Part shown: positions 13,701 to 26,336 of the stretch, piece after piece
How positions within the stretch are numbered: the stretch's first letter is position 1
Layout: every line of letters starts with the position of its first letter
Assembly: GCF_902167145.1 (NCBI RefSeq)
Contig: NW_023367391.1
Span: 1-64,000, forward strand
Length of the DNA: 64,000 nt
Origin: Zea mays
Lineage: Eukaryota > Streptophyta > Magnoliopsida > Poales > Poaceae
Direction of reading: 5' to 3'
The notes under the pieces: generated by a model
Database searches by the model: none
What the model was told of the DNA's origin: nothing
What the model saw: only the letters and a program-made list of their open reading frames with translations
Translations under genes and position numbers: made by a program

Positions 13701-16700
13701 GCCATGAGCGACCATTTTCAATAATACTAGAGGCTAACACCTAAGGATTTTTGACCAAGAAATGGTCTCCACCAGAAATCCAAGAATGTGATCTATGGCA
13801 AGGAAACATATGTGGGGTGAGCTGTACGAGCCTCTGGTCGATGGTCAATGGCCACACAACCCCCATTTTTGTCGAAAATAGCCATGAACGACCATTTTCA
13901 ATAATACCGAAGGCTAACACGTACGAGTTTTTGACCAAGAAATGGTCTCCACCAGAAATCCAAGAATGTGATCTATGGCAAGGAAACATATGTGGGGTGA
14001 GGTTTATGAGCCTCTAGTCGATGATAAATGGCCACACAACCCCCATTTTTTATGAAAATAGCCATGAGCGACCTTGAAAATAGCCATGAGCGACCATTTT
14101 CAATAATACTAGAGGCTAACACCTACGGATTTTAGACCAAGAAATGGTCTCCACCAGAAATCCAAGAATGTGATCTATGGCAAGGAAACATATGTGGGTG
14201 TCGAAAATAGCCATGAACGAACATTTTCAATAATACCGAAGGCTAACACCTACGGATTTTTGACCAAGAAATGGTCTCCACTAGAAATCCAAGAATGTAA
14301 TCTATGGCAAGGAAACATATGTGGGGTGAGGTTTATGAGCCTCTAGTCGATGATAAATGGCCACACAACCCCCATTTTTTATGAAAATAGCCATGAGCGA
14401 CCATTTTCAATAATACTAGAGGCTAAGACCTACGGATTTTTGACCAAGAAATGGTCTCCACCAGAAATCCAAGAATGTGATCTATGGCAAGGAAACATAT
14501 GTGGGGTGAGGTGTATGAGCCTCTGGTCGACGATCAATGGCCACACAACCCCCATTTTTGTCGAAAATAGCCATGAACGACCATTTTCAATAATATCGAA
14601 GGCTAACACCTACGGATTTTTGACCAAGAAATGGTCTCCACCAGAAATCCAAGAATGTGATCTACGACAAGGAAACATATGTGGGGTGAGGTGTATGAGC
14701 CTCTGGTCGACGATCAATGGCCACACAACCCCCATTTTGCCGAAAATAGCCATGAACGACCATTTTCAATAATACCGAAGGCTAACACGTACGAGTTTTT
14801 AACCAAGAAATGGTCTCCACCAGAAATCCAAGAATGTAATCTATGGCAAGGAAACATATGTGGGGTGAGGTGTATGAGCCTCAGGTCGACGATCAATGGC
14901 CACACAACCCCCATTTTTGTCGAAAATAGCCATGAATGACCATTTACAATAATACCGAAGGCTAACACCTACGGATTTTTGACCAAGAAATGGTCTCCAC
15001 CAGAAATCCAAGAATGTGATCTATGGCAAGGAAACATATGTGGGGTGAGGTGTATGAGCCTCTGGTCGATGATCAATGGCCACACAACCCCCATTTTTGT
15101 CGAAAATAGCCATGAACGACCATTTTCAATAATACAGAAGGCTAACACCTACAGATTTTTGACCAAGAAATGGTCTCCACCAGAAATCCAAGAATGTGAT
15201 CTATGGCAAGGAAACATATGTGGGGTGAGGTGTATGAGCCTCTGGTCGACGATCAATGGCCACACAGCCCCCATTTTTGTCAAAAATAGCCATGAACGAC
15301 CATTTTCAATAATATCGAAGGCTAACACCTACGGATTTTTGACCAAGAAATGGTCTCCACCAGAAATCCAAGAATGTGATCTACGACAAGGAAACATATG
15401 TGGGGTGAGGTGTATGAGCGTCTGGTCGATGATCAATGGCCACACAACCCCCATTTTTGTCGAAAATAGCCATGAACGACCATTTTCAATAATACCGAAG
15501 GCTAACACCTACAGATTTTTGACCAAGAAATGGTCTCCACCAGAAATCCAAGAATGTAATCTATGGCAAGGAAACATATGTGGGGTGAGGTGTATGAGCC
15601 TCTGGTCGACGATCAATGGCCACACAACCCCCATTTTGCCGAAAATTGCCATGAGCGACCATTTTCAATAATATTAGAGGCTAAGACCTACGGATTTTTG
15701 ACCAAGAAATGGTCTCCACCAGAAATCCAAGAATGTGATCTATGGCAAGGAAACATATGTGGGGTGAGGTGTATGAGCCTCTGGTCGACGATCAATGGCC
15801 ACACAACCCCCATTTTTTATGAAAATAGCCATAAGCGACCTTGAAAATAGCCATGAGCGACCATTTTCAATAATACTAGAGGCTAACACCTACGAATTTT
15901 TGACCAAGAAATGGTCTCCACCAGAAATCCAAGAATGTGATCTATGGCAAGGAAACATATGTGGGGTGAGGTGTATGAGCCTCTGGTCGATGATCAATGG
16001 CCACACAACCCCCATTTTTGTCGAAAATAGCCATGAACGACCATTTTCAATAATACCGAAGGCTAACACCTACGGATTTTTGACCAAGAAATGGTCTCCA
16101 CCAGAAATCCAAGAATGTGATCTATGGCAAGGAAACATATGTGGGGTGAGGTGTATGAGCCTCTGGTCGATGATCAATGGCCACACAACCCCCATTTTTG
16201 TCGAAAATAGCCATGAACGACAATTTTCAATAATATCGAAGGCTAACACCTACGGATTTTTGACCAAGAAATGGTCTCCACAAGAAATCCAAGAATGTGA
16301 TCTATGGCAAGGAAACATATGTGGGGTGAGGTGTATGAGCCTCTGGTCGACGATCAATGGCCACACAACCCCCATTTTTTATGAAAATAGCCATGAGCGA
16401 CCATTTTCAATAATACTAGAGGCTAACACCTACGGATTTTAGACCAAGAAATGGTCTCCACCAGAAATCCAAGAATGTGATCTATGGCAAGGAAACATAT
16501 GTGGGGTGAGGTGTATGAGCGTCTGGTCGATGATCAATGGCCACACAACCCCCATTTTTGTCGAAAATAGCCATGAACGACCATTTTCAATAATACTAGA
16601 GGCTAAGACCTACGGATTTTTGACCAAGAAATGGTCTCCACCAGAAATCCAAGAATGTGATCTATGGCAAGGAAACATATGTGGAGTGAGGTGTACGATC

Positions 16701-16915
16701 CTCTGGTCGATGATCAATGGCCACACAACCCCCATTTTTGTCGAAAATAGCCATCAATGACCATGTTCAAAAATACCGAAGGCTAACACGTACAGATTTT
16801 TGACCAAGAAATGGTCTCCACCAGAAATCCAAGAATGTGATCTATGGCAAGGAAACATATGTGGGGTGAGGTGTATGAGCCTTTGGTCGATGATCAATGG
16901 CCACACAACCCCCAT
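10739..16915 (+). repeat. knob180 satellite array, orientation A
   Basis: About 34 monomers in A orientation. It includes an internal deletion near 10962 (GTCGAAAATA joined to TCTATGGCAAGG), truncated monomers at 12041-12050 and near 13078 (CACCAGAGGTGTATGAG), and a joint at 14196-14203 (GTGGGTGTCG). Duplicated 22-bp subrepeats occur near 11400-11440, 13680-13710, 14055-14090 and 15830-15865. The block ends near 16915, where CCCCCATTT runs into CTTGGTC in the opposite orientation. Confidence 0.92.
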
Positions 16916-19900
16916 TTCTTGGTCAAAGATCCGTAGGTGTTAGCCTTCGGTATTATTGAAAATGGTCGTTCATGGCTATTTTCGACAAAAATGGGGGTTG
17001 GTGGCCATTGATCATCGACCAGAGGCTCATATACCTCACCCCACATATGTTTCCTTGCCATAGATCACATTCTTGGATTTCTGGTGGAGACCATTTCTTG
17101 GTCAAAAATTCGTAGGTGTTAGCCTTCGATATTATTGAAAATGGTCGTTCATGGCTATTTTCGACAAAAATGGGGGTTGTGTGGCCATTGATCATCGACC
17201 AGAGGCTCATACACCTCACCCACATAAGTTTCCTTGCCATAGATCACATTCTTGGATTTCTGGTGGAGACCATTTCTTGGTCAAAAATCCGTAGGTGTTA
17301 GCCTTCGGTATTATTGAAAATGGTCGTTCATGGCTATTTTCGACAAAAATGGGGGTTGTGTGGCCATTGATCATCGACCAGATGCTCATACACCTCACCC
17401 CACATATGTTTCCTTGCCATAGATCACATTCTTGGATTTCTGGTGGAGACCATTTCTTGGTCAAAAATCTGTAGGTGTTAGCCTTCGGTATTATTGAAAA
17501 TGGTCGTTCATGGCTATTTTCGACAAAAATGGGGGTTGTGTGGCCATTGATCATCGACCAGACACTCATACACCTCACCCCACATATGTTTCCTTGTCGT
17601 AGATCACATTCTTGGATTTCTGGTGGAGACCATTTCTTGGTCAAAAATCCGTAGGTGTTAGCCTTCGATATTATTGAAAATGGTCGTTCATGGCTATTTT
17701 TGACAAAAATGGGGGTTGTGTGGCCATTGATCGTCGACCAGAGGCTCATACACCTCACCCCACATATGTTTCCTTGCCATAGATCACATTCTTGGATTTC
17801 TGGTGGAGACCATTTCTTGGTCAAAAATCCGTAGGTGTTAGCCTTCGGTATTATTGAAAATGGTCGTTCATGGCTATTTTCGACAAAAATGGGGGTTGTG
17901 TGGCCATTGATCATCGACTAGAGGCTCATACACCTTCATTCATGGCTATTTTCGACAAAAATGGGGGTTGTGTAGCCATTGATCATCGACCAGAGGCTCA
18001 TACACCTCACCCCACATATGTTTCCTTGCCATAGATCACATTCTTGGATTTCTGGTGGAGACCATTTCTTGGTCAAAAATCCGTACGTGTTAGCCTCTAG
18101 TATTATTGAAAATGGTCGCTCATGGCTATTTTCAAGGTCGCTCATGGCTATTTTCATAAAAAATGGGGGTTGTATGGCCATTTATCATCGACCAGAGGCT
18201 CATACACCTCACCCCACATATGTTTCCTTGCCATAGATCACATTCTTGGATTTTTGGTGGAGACCATTTCTTGGTCAAAAATCCGTAGGTGTTAGCCTTC
18301 AGTGTCATTGAAAATGGTCATTCATGGCTATTTTCGACAAAAATTAGGGTTGTGTGGACATTGATCGTCGACCAGAGGCTCATACACCTCACCCCACATA
18401 TGTTTCCTTGCCATAGATCACATTCTTGGATTTCTGGTGGAGACCATTTCTTGGTCAAAAATCCGTAGGTGTTAGCCTTCGGTATTATTGAAAATGGTCG
18501 TTCATGGCTATTTTCGACAAAAATGGGGGTTGTGTGGCCATTGATCGTCGACCAGAGGCTCATACACCTCACCCCACATATGTTTCCTTGTCGTAGATCA
18601 CATTCTTGGATTTCTGGTGGAGACCATTTCTTGGTCAAAAATCCGTAGGTGTTAGCCTTCGATATTATTGAAAATGGTCGTTCATGGCTATTTTCGACAA
18701 AAAATGGGGGTTGTGTGGCCATTGATCATCGACCAGAGGCTCATACACCTCACCCCACATATGTTTCCTTGACATAGATCACATTCTTGGATTTCTGGTG
18801 GAGACCATTTCTTGGTCAAAAATCCGTAGGTGTTAGCCTTCGGTATTATTGAAAATGGTCGTTCATGGCTATTTTCGACAAAAATGGGGGTTGTGTGGCC
18901 ATTGATCATTGACCAGACGCTCATACACCTCACCCCACATATGTTTCCTTGCCATAGATCACATTCTTGGATTTCTGGTGGAGACCATTTCTTGGTCTAA
19001 AATCCGTAGGTGTTAGCCTCTAGTATTATTGAAAATGGTCGCTCATGGCTATTTTCAAGGTCGCTCATGGCTGTTTTCATAAAAAATGGGGGTTGTGTGG
19101 CTATTTATCATCGACTAGAGGCTCATAAACCTCACCCCACATATGTTTCCTTGCCATAGATCACATTCTTGGATTTCTGGTGGAGACCATTTCTTGGTCA
19201 AAAATCCGTAGGTGTTAGCCTTCGATATTATTGAAAATGGTCGTTCATGGCTATTTTCGACAAAAATGGGGGTTGTGTGGCCATTGATCATCGACCAGAC
19301 GCTCATACACCTCACCCCACATATGTTTCCTTGCCATAGATCACATTCTTGGATTTCTGGTGGAGACCATTTCTTGGTCAAAAATCCGAACGTGTTAGCC
19401 TTCGGTATTTTTGAAAATGGTCATTCATGGCTATTTTCGACAAAAATGGGGGTTGTGTGGCCATTGATCATCGACCAGAGGATCGTACACCTCACTCCAC
19501 ATATGTTTCCTTGCTATAGATCACATTTTTGGATTTCTGGTGGAGACCATTTCTTGGTCAAAAATCCGTAGGTGTTAGCCTTAGGTATTATTGAAAATGG
19601 TCGTTCATGGCTATTTTCGACAAAAATGGGGGTTGTGTGGCCATTGATCATCGACCAGACGCTCATACACCTCACCCCATATATGTTTCCTTGCCATAGA
19701 TCACATTCTTGGATTTCTGGTGGAGACCATTTCTTGGTTAAAAACTCGTACGTGTTAGCCTTCGGTATTATTGAAAATGGTCATTCATGGCTATTTTCGG
19801 CAAAATGGGGGTTGTGTGGCCATTGATCATCGACCAGAGGCTCGTACACCTCACCCCACATATGTTTCCTTGCCATAGATCACATTCTTGGATTTCTGGT

Positions 19901-21007
19901 GGAGACCATTTCTTGGTCAAAAATCCGTAGGTGTTAGCCTTCGGTATTATTGAAAATGGTCGTTCATGGCTATTTTCGACAAAAATGGGGGTTGTGTGGC
20001 CATTGATCATCGACCAGACGCTCATACACCTCACCCCACATATGTTTCCTTGCCATAGATCACATTCTTGGATTTCTGGTGGAGACCATTTCTTGGTTAA
20101 AAACTCGTACGTGTTAGCCTTCGGTATTATTGAAAATGGTCATTCATGGCTATTTTCGGCAAAATGGGGGTTGTGTGGCCATTGATCATCGACCAGAGGC
20201 TCGTACACCTCACCCCACATATGTTTCCTTGCCATAGATCACATTCTTGGATTTCTGGTGGAGACCATTTCTTGGTCAAAAATCCGTAGGTGTTAGCCTT
20301 CGGTATTATTGAAAATGGTCGTTCATGGCTATTTTCGACAAAAATGGGGGTTGTGTGGCCATTGATCATCGACCAGAGGCTCGTACACCTCACCCCACAT
20401 ATGTTTCCTTGCCATAGATCACATTCTTGGATTTCTGGTGGAGACCATTTTTGGTCAAAAATCCGTAGGTGTTAGCATTTGGTATTATTGAAAATGTCGT
20501 TCATGGCTATTTTCAAGGTCGCTCATGGCTATTTTCATAAAAAATGGGGGTTGTGTGGCCATTGATCATCGACCAGACGCTCATACACCTCACCCCACAT
20601 ATGTTTCCTTGCCATAGATTACATTCTTGGATTTCTGGTGGAAACCATTTCTTGGTTAAAAACTCGTACGTGTTAGCCTTCGGTATTATTGAAAATGGTC
20701 ATTCATGGCTATTTTCGGCAAAATGGGGGTTGTGTGGCCATTGATCGTCGACCAGAGGCTCATACACCTCACCCCACATATGTTTCCTTGTCGTAGATCA
20801 CATTCTTGGATTTCTGGTGGAGACCATTTCTTGGTCAAAAATCCGTAGGTGTTAGCCTTCGATATTATTGAAAATGGTCGTTCATGGCTATTTTCGACAA
20901 AAATGGGGGTTGTGTGGCCATTGATCATCGACCAGAGGCTCATACACCTCACCCCACATATGTTTCCTTGCCATAGATCACATTCTTGGATTTCTGGTGG
21001 AGACCAT
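16916..21007 (-). repeat. knob180 satellite array, orientation B, left of the retrotransposons
   Basis: About 23 monomers in B orientation up to the retrotransposon insertion. Two adjacent dimers of about 359 bp at 19572-20185 are nearly identical, a small local amplification. A truncated monomer near 17936 (CACCTTCATTCATGG) is the same joint that recurs many times in the right-hand array. The last bases before the insertion, ACCAT, are duplicated at 45735-45739. Confidence 0.92.
21003..21007. other. target-site duplication (left) of the Sirevirus block
   Basis: ACCAT immediately precedes the terminal TG of the left LTR and is repeated directly after the terminal CA of the right LTR. Removing one copy and the element restores a normal knob monomer (GAGACCATTTCTTGG). 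Confidence 0.9.
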
Positions 21008-21599
21008 TGAAAGTCGCCTAGAGGGGGGGTGAATAGGGCGAAACTGAAATTTACAAATATAAACACAACTACAAGCCGGGTTAGCGTTAGTAATAAAGAA
21101 ACGAGTCCGCGAGAGAGGGTGGAAAACAAATCGCAAGCAAATGAAGAGTGTGACACGCGGATTTGTTTTACCGAGGTTCGGTTCTTGCAAACCTACTCCC
21201 CGTTGAGGAGGCCACAAAGGCCGGGTTTCTTTCAACCCTTCCCTCTCTCAAACGATCCCACGGATCGAGTGAGCTTTCTCTTCTCAATCACTTGGAACAC
21301 AAAGTTCCCACAAGGGCCACCACACAATTGGTGCCTCTTGCCTCGATTACAAGTGAGTGCTTGATCGTAATGAAAGAATCAAGAAAGCACGATTGCAAAA
21401 AGGCCAAGCGACAAGAGCGACGAATAACACACGGATCACTTTCTCTCTCAAGTCACTAATCACTAATGATCTCTTTTCTCAATTGTGAAACTTGGAGAGA
21501 TGGAGGCTTTGAATGTGTCTTGGAATGGAATGCTAGCTCTTGTATTGAATGTTGAAGGTTGGAATGCTTGGATGAAGTGAATGGAGGTGGTTGGGGTTG

Positions 21600-21607
21600 T
21601 ATTTATA
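21600..21607 (-). promoter_or_regulatory. TATA box of LTR 1
   Basis: TATAAATA on the minus strand, in a GGCTATAAATACAACC context, with the palindrome cluster upstream of it. In an outer 3' LTR it would direct transcription out of the element into the knob array to the left. Confidence 0.65.
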
Positions 21608-21646
21608 GCCACCAACCACTTCCTAGCCGTTGCTCCATTCTGCTGA

Positions 21647-22108
21647 GCGCGGACGGTCCGCGTGCCAGGTCCGGACGGTCCGCCCCAGTAGATCAACGGC
21701 TGAAAATGCAACGGTCAGCAGTAACGGCTATATCAACGGCTATATTGCATTTAATGCGTTGTCAGATGTCAGACAGACCCAGTCGTGGACGGTCCGCGAT
21801 CCTGGCCCGGACGGTCCGCGAACCCGCTATAATTCATTTCTCCGAACCCATCACCTTCGGGTTTTTCGGTTTCTCACCTACCGGACGGTCCGCGCCAGAG
21901 GCCGGACGGTCCGCGCAAGGGCTCGGACGGTCTTTGCTTTTCCTCCGGACAGTCCATAGTGTAGACTTCGATTTTTGCATTGGTTCTGGCCGAGTGACAT
22001 CCTTGTGTCGCGGACGGTCCGCCGCAAGGGCCCGGACAGTCCGCGCTTGGCCTGTTTTTCCAAAAAGCTTCTCCTGTCCGGAATAATCTATGGTATTTCG
22101 GACAGTCG
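21647..22108. promoter_or_regulatory. U3 cluster of GGACGGTCCG palindromes, LTR 1
   Basis: About a dozen exact or near copies of the palindrome GGACGGTCCG or GGACAGTCCG, often extended by CGCG, are packed into 460 bp upstream of the TATA box in the transcription direction. The stretch is rich in CpG and CHG sites. Such LTR palindromes are known in Sireviruses; an enhancer or silencing-target role is inference. Confidence 0.7.
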
Positions 22109-22248
22109 ATTTAGTATGGTTATAGATGAACCTTTGGCACCTGTAGAACATATAATCTAGAGCAAAACTAGTCAGTCCAATTGTTTGTGTTGGGCAATTC
22201 AACCACCAAAATTATATAGGAACTAGGTGTAAGCCTAATTCCCTTTGA

Positions 22249-23080
22249 ATCTCCCCCTTTTTGGTGATTGATGCCAACACAAACCAAAGCAAATGTAGAA
22301 GTGTATAATTGAACAAGTTTGCATAATGTAAGTGCAAAGGTTGCTTGGAATTGAGCCAATATAAATGCTTACAAGATATGCATGGATTGTTTCTTCATTT
22401 TTAACATTTTGGACCACGCTTGCACCACATGTTTTGTTTTTGCAAAATCTTTTGTAAATCTTTTCAAAGTTCTTTTGCAAATAGTCAAAGGCAAATGAAT
22501 AAGATTTTGAGAAGCATTTTCAAGATTTGAAATTTTCTCCCCCTGTTTCAAATGCTTTTCCTTTGACTAAACAAAACTCCCCCTAAATGAGATTCTCCTC
22601 TTAGTGTTCAAGAGGGTTTTGATGTATCATTTTGAAATACTACTTTCTCCCCCTTTTGAACACAATAGGATACCAATTGAAAATATTCAACACTTAAGTT
22701 AAGTTTTTGAAATTGGTGGTGGTGCGGTCCTTTTGCTTTGGGCTCTTACTTTCTCCCCCTTTGGCATGAATCGCCAAAAACGGAATCATTAGAGCCCTCG
22801 AAGTGCTTTCTTCCCCTTTGGTCATAAATAAATGAGTTAAGATTATACCAAAGACGAAGTCCTTTTGCTTGGTGCTCAAGTTTTCTCCCCCTTGAACGGA
22901 GAGTTGCTTGGAGCGACGGCGAAGGATGAGTTACGTAGTGGAAGCCTTTGTCTTCGCCGAAGACTCCAATTCCCTTTCAATACACCTATGACTTGGTTTG
23001 AAATAGACTTGAAAACACATTAGTCATAGCATATGAAAGAGACATGATCAAAGGTATATAAAATGAGCTATATGTGCAAG
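22249..23080 (-). other. 3' noncoding region with multiple polypurine tracts, left copy
   Basis: Between the end of pol and LTR 1 there is no gene. On the minus strand it holds the polypurine tract next to the LTR (AAAAAGGGGGAG, 22251-22262), the presumed primer for plus-strand DNA synthesis. At least five further AGGGGGAG-type tracts lie at about 22536-22544, 22577-22584, 22646-22657, 22752-22762 and 22884-22892. Several conserved tracts upstream of the 3' LTR are a described hallmark of Sireviruses. Confidence 0.8.
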
Positions 23081-26000
23081 CTAGCAAAAGAAATTGCGCG
23101 AATCAAGAATATTGAGCTCATGCCTAAGTTTGTTAAAAGATTGTTCATCAAGAGGCTTGGTAAAGATATCGGCTAATTGATCTTTAGTATTAATGTAAGA
23201 AATCTCGATATCTCCCTTTTGTTGGTGATCCCTCAAAAAGTGATACCGAATGGCTATGTGTTTAGTGCGGCTATGCTCGACGGGATTGTCGGCCATTTTG
23301 ATTGCACTCTCATTATCACATAGCAAAGGAACTTTGGTTAATTTGTAACCGTAGTCCCGCAGGGTTTGCCTCATCCAAAGCAATTGCGCGCAACAATGGC
23401 CTGCGGCAATATACTCGGCTTCGGCGGTGGAAAGAGCGACCGAATTTTGCTTCTTTGAAGCCCAAGACACCAAGGATCTTCCCAAGAACTGGCAAGTCCC
23501 CGATGTGCTCTTCCTATTGATTTTACACCCTGCCCAATCGGCATCCGAATAACCAATCAAATCAAATGTGGATCCCCAAGGATACCAAAGCCCAAACTTA
23601 GGAGTATAAGCCAAATATCTCAAGATTCGTTTTATGACCGTAAGGTGAGCTTCCTTAGGGTCGGCTTGGAATCTTGCACACATGCATACGGAAAGCATAA
23701 TATCCGGTCGAGATGCACATAAATAGAGTAAAGAACCTATCATCGACCGATATACCTTTTGATCCACGGACTTACCTCCCGTGTCGAGGTCGAGATGCCC
23801 ATTAGTTCCCATGGGTGTCTTGATGGGTTTGGCATCCTTCATCCCAAACTTGGTTAGAATGTCTTGAGTGTACTTCGTTTGGCTGATGAAGGTGCCCTCT
23901 TGGAGTTGTTTGACTTGGAATCCTAGAAAATACTTCAACTCCCCCATCATAGACATCTCGAACTTCTGTGTCATGATCCTACTAAACTCTTCACATGTAG
24001 ACTCATTAGTAGACCCAAATATAATATCATCAACATAAATTTGGCATACAAACAAGTCATTTTCAAGAGTTTTAGTAAAGAGTGTGGGATCGGCCTTTCC
24101 GACTTTGAAGCCATTTGCAATAAGGAAATCTCTAAGGCATTCATACCATGCTCTTGGGGCTTGCTTGAGCCCATAAAGCGCCTTAGAGAGCTTATAGACA
24201 TGGTTAGGATACTCACTGTCTTCAAAGCCGGGAGGTTGCTCAACATAGACCTCTTCCTTGATTGGTCCATTGAGGAAGGCACTTTTCACGTCCATTTGAT
24301 AAAGCTTAAAGCCATGGTAAGTAGCATAGGCCAATAATATTCGAATTGACTCAAGCCTAGCTACGGGTGCATAGGTTTCACCGAAATCCAAACCTTCGAC
24401 TTGGGAGTATCCCTTGGCCACAAGTCGAGCTTTGTTCCTTGTCACCACACCATGCTCATCTTGCTTGTTGCGGAAGACCCATTTGGTTCCTACAACATTT
24501 TGGTTAGGACGTCGAACTAAATGCCATACCTCATTCCTAGTGAAGTTGTTGAGTTCCTCTTGCATTGCCACCACCCAATCCGAATCTTGAAGTGCTTCCT
24601 CTACCCTGTGTGGCTCAATAGAGGAAACAAACGAGTAATGTTCGCAAAAGTGTGCAACACGAGATCTAGTGGTTACCCCATTATGAATGTCGCCGAGGAT
24701 GGTGTCGACGGGGTGATCTCGTTGGATTGCTTGGTGGACTCTTGGGTGTGGCGGCCTTTGCTCTTCATCCTCCTTGTCTTCCTCATTTGCATCTCCCCCT
24801 TGATCATTGCCATCATCTTGAGGTGGCTCATTTGCTTGATCTTCTACTTCATCAACTTGAGCTTCATCCTCATTTTGAGTTGGTGGAGATGCTTGCGTGG
24901 AGGAGGATGGTTGATCTTGTGTGTTTGGAGGCTCTTTGGATTCCTTAGGACACACATCCCCGATGGACATGTTCCTTAACGCGATGCACGGAGCCTCGTC
25001 ATCACCTATCTCATCAAGATCAACATGCTCTACTTGAGAGCCGTTAGTTTCATCAAACATAACGTCACATGAGACTTCAACTAGTCCGGTGGACTTGTTA
25101 AAGACCCTATATGCCCTTGTGTTTGAGTCATAACCAAGTAAAAAGCCTTCTACAGTCTTAGGAGCAAATTTAGATTTTCTACCTCTTTTAACTAGAATAA
25201 AGCATTTGCTACCAAAGACTCTAAAATATGAAATGTTGGGCTTTTTACCGGTTAGGAGTTCATACGATGTCTTCTTGAGGTTTCGGTGAAGATATAACCG
25301 GTTGATGGCGTAGCAAGCGGTGTTGACCGCCTCGGCCCAAAACCGATCTGAAGTCTTGTACTCATCAAGCATGGTCCTTGCCATGTCCAATAGAGTTCTA
25401 TTCTTCCTCTCCACTACACCATTTTGTTGAGGTGTGTAGGGAGAAGAGAACTCATGCTTGATTCCCTCCTCCTCAAGGAAGCCTTCGATTTGAGAGTTCT
25501 TGAACTCCGTCCCGTTGTCGCTTCTAATTTTCTTGATCCTTAAGCCGAACTCATTTTGAGCCCGTCTCAAGAATCCCTTTAAGGTTTCTTGGGTTTGAGA
25601 TTTTTCCTGTAAAAAGAATACCCAAGTGAAGCGAGAATAATCATCCACAATAACTAGACAGTACTTACTCCCGCCGATGCTTATGTAGGCTATTGGGCTG
25701 AATAGATCCATGTGCAGGAGCTCCAGTGGCCTGTCGGTCGTCATTATGTTCTTATGCGGATGATGAGAGCCAACTTGCTTTCCTGCTTGGCATGCGCTAC
25801 AAATCCTGTCTTTCTCAAAATGAACATTTGTTAGTCCTAAAATGTGTTCTCCCTTTAGAAGCTTATGAAGATTCTTCATCCCAACATGAGCTAGTCGGCG
25901 GTGCCAGAGCCAACCCATGTTAGTCTTAGCAATTAAGCAAGTGTCGAGTTCAGCTCTATCAAAATCTACCAAGTATAGCTGACCCTCTAACACTCCCTTA

Positions 26001-26323
26001 AATGCTATTGAATCATCACTTCTTCTAAAGACAATGACACCTATATCAGTGAATAGACAGTTGTAGCCCATTTGACATAATTGGGAAACAGAAAGCAAGT
26101 TGTAATCTAAGGAATCAACAAGAAAAACATTGGAAATGGAATGGTCCGGAGATATAGCAATTTTACCCAAACCTTTGACCAAACCTTGATTTCCATCCCC
26201 GAATGTGATAGCTCGTTGGGGATCTTGGTTTTTCTCATAGGAGGAGAACATTTTCTTCTCCCCTGTCATGTGGTTCGTGCACCCGCTGTCGAGTATCCAA
26301 CTTGAGCCCCCGGATGCATAAAC
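23081..26323 (-). CDS. pol: Sirevirus pol polyprotein, left copy, uninterrupted
   Basis: Open frame of about 1080 codons from just after an in-frame TAG (26324-26326) to the stop at 23081; the first ATG is at 26269. It lies in a different frame from gag, whose stop is 14 bases upstream, so expression needs a frameshift or reinitiation. The protease active site Asp-Ser-Gly is at 26282-26290, upstream of the ATG. Counting from that ATG: integrase zinc residues H123, H128, C157, C160; catalytic D188, D251, E287 with D-35-E spacing; reverse transcriptase YVDD at 745-748; RNase H acidic residues D909, E950, D985. The acidic linker at about 415-515 is low complexity. A Ser replaces the Gly of the DLFGP motif seen in the right copy, which may weaken integrase. 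Otherwise it appears intact. Confidence 0.93.
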   Translation of the reverse strand, partial: VYASGGSSWILDSGCTNHMTGEKKMFSSYEKNQDPQRAITFGDGNQGLVKGLGKIAISPDHSISNVFLVDSLDYNLLSVSQLCQMGYNCLFTDIGVIVFRRSDDSIAFKGVLEGQLYLVDFDRAELDTCLIAKTNMGWLWHRRLAHVGMKNLHKLLKGEHILGLTNVHFEKDRICSACQAGKQVGSHHPHKNIMTTDRPLELLHMDLFSPIAYISIGGSKYCLVIVDDYSRFTWVFFLQEKSQTQETLKGFLRRAQNEFGLRIKKIRSDNGTEFKNSQIEGFLEEEGIKHEFSSPYTPQQNGVVERKNRTLLDMARTMLDEYKTSDRFWAEAVNTACYAINRLYLHRNLKKTSYELLTGKKPNISYFRVFGSKCFILVKRGRKSKFAPKTVEGFLLGYDSNTRAYRVFNKSTGLVEVSCDVMFDETNGSQVEHVDLDEIGDDEAPCIALRNMSIGDVCPKESKEPPNTQDQPSSSTQASPPTQNEDEAQVDEVEDQANEPPQDDGNDQGGDANEEDKEDEEQRPPHPRVHQAIQRDHPVDTILGDIHNGVTTRSRVAHFCEHYSFVSSIEPHRVEEALQDSDWVVAMQEELNNFTRNEVWHLVRRPNQNVVGTKWVFRNKQDEHGVVTRNKARLVAKGYSQVEGLDFGETYAPVARLESIRILLAYATYHGFKLYQMDVKSAFLNGPIKEEVYVEQPPGFEDSEYPNHVYKLSKALYGLKQAPRAWYECLRDFLIANGFKVGKADPTLFTKTLENDLFVCQIYVDDIIFGSTNESTCEEFSRIMTQKFEMSMMGELKYFLGFQVKQLQEGTFISQTKYTQDILTKFGMKDAKPIKTPMGTNGHLDLDTGGKSVDQKVYRSMIGSLLYLCASRPDIMLSVCMCARFQADPKEAHLTVIKRILRYLAYTPKFGLWYPWGSTFDLIGYSDADWAGCKINRKSTSGTCQFLGRSLVSWASKKQNSVALSTAEAEYIAAGHCCAQLLWMRQTLRDYGYKLTKVPLLCDNESAIKMADNPVEHSRTKHIAIRYHFLRDHQQKGDIEISYINTKDQLADIFTKPLDEQSFNKLRHELNILDSRNFFC

Positions 26324-26336
26324 CTACAAAACAAGT

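Larger units (their letters stand above)
21008..22248 (-). repeat. Sirevirus LTR 1 (outer 3' LTR)
   Basis: 1241 bp, starting TGAAAGTCGCC on the plus strand. The last two bases are GA instead of the CA seen in the other two LTRs (substitution at 22247). Because the coding strand is minus, this is the 3' LTR of the whole block. It has five private substitutions relative to the other LTRs, at 21227, 21780, 21786, 21850 and 22247. The polypurine tract abuts it at 22251-22262. Confidence 0.93.

Noticed and set aside
1..21007. Dozens of 60-230 residue open frames on both strands in the left array
   Set aside because: They all read the same 60-codon knob monomer, start wherever a variant ATG occurs and stop at random substitutions or joints. 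No protein family or promoter is seen.
21029..22202. Open frames of 60-175 residues inside the LTRs, some repeated in all three copies
   Set aside because: They repeat only because the LTRs repeat. Their Arg-rich runs come from the GGACGGTCCG palindromes, and both strands give similar frames.
24521..24979. Plus-strand open frames opposite pol and gag (also 39942-40400, 24041-24337, 28197-28523, 27421-27726)
   Set aside because: They overlap the conserved minus-strand polyprotein in full, have hydrophobic or low-complexity content typical of antisense shadows, and show no recognisable domain.
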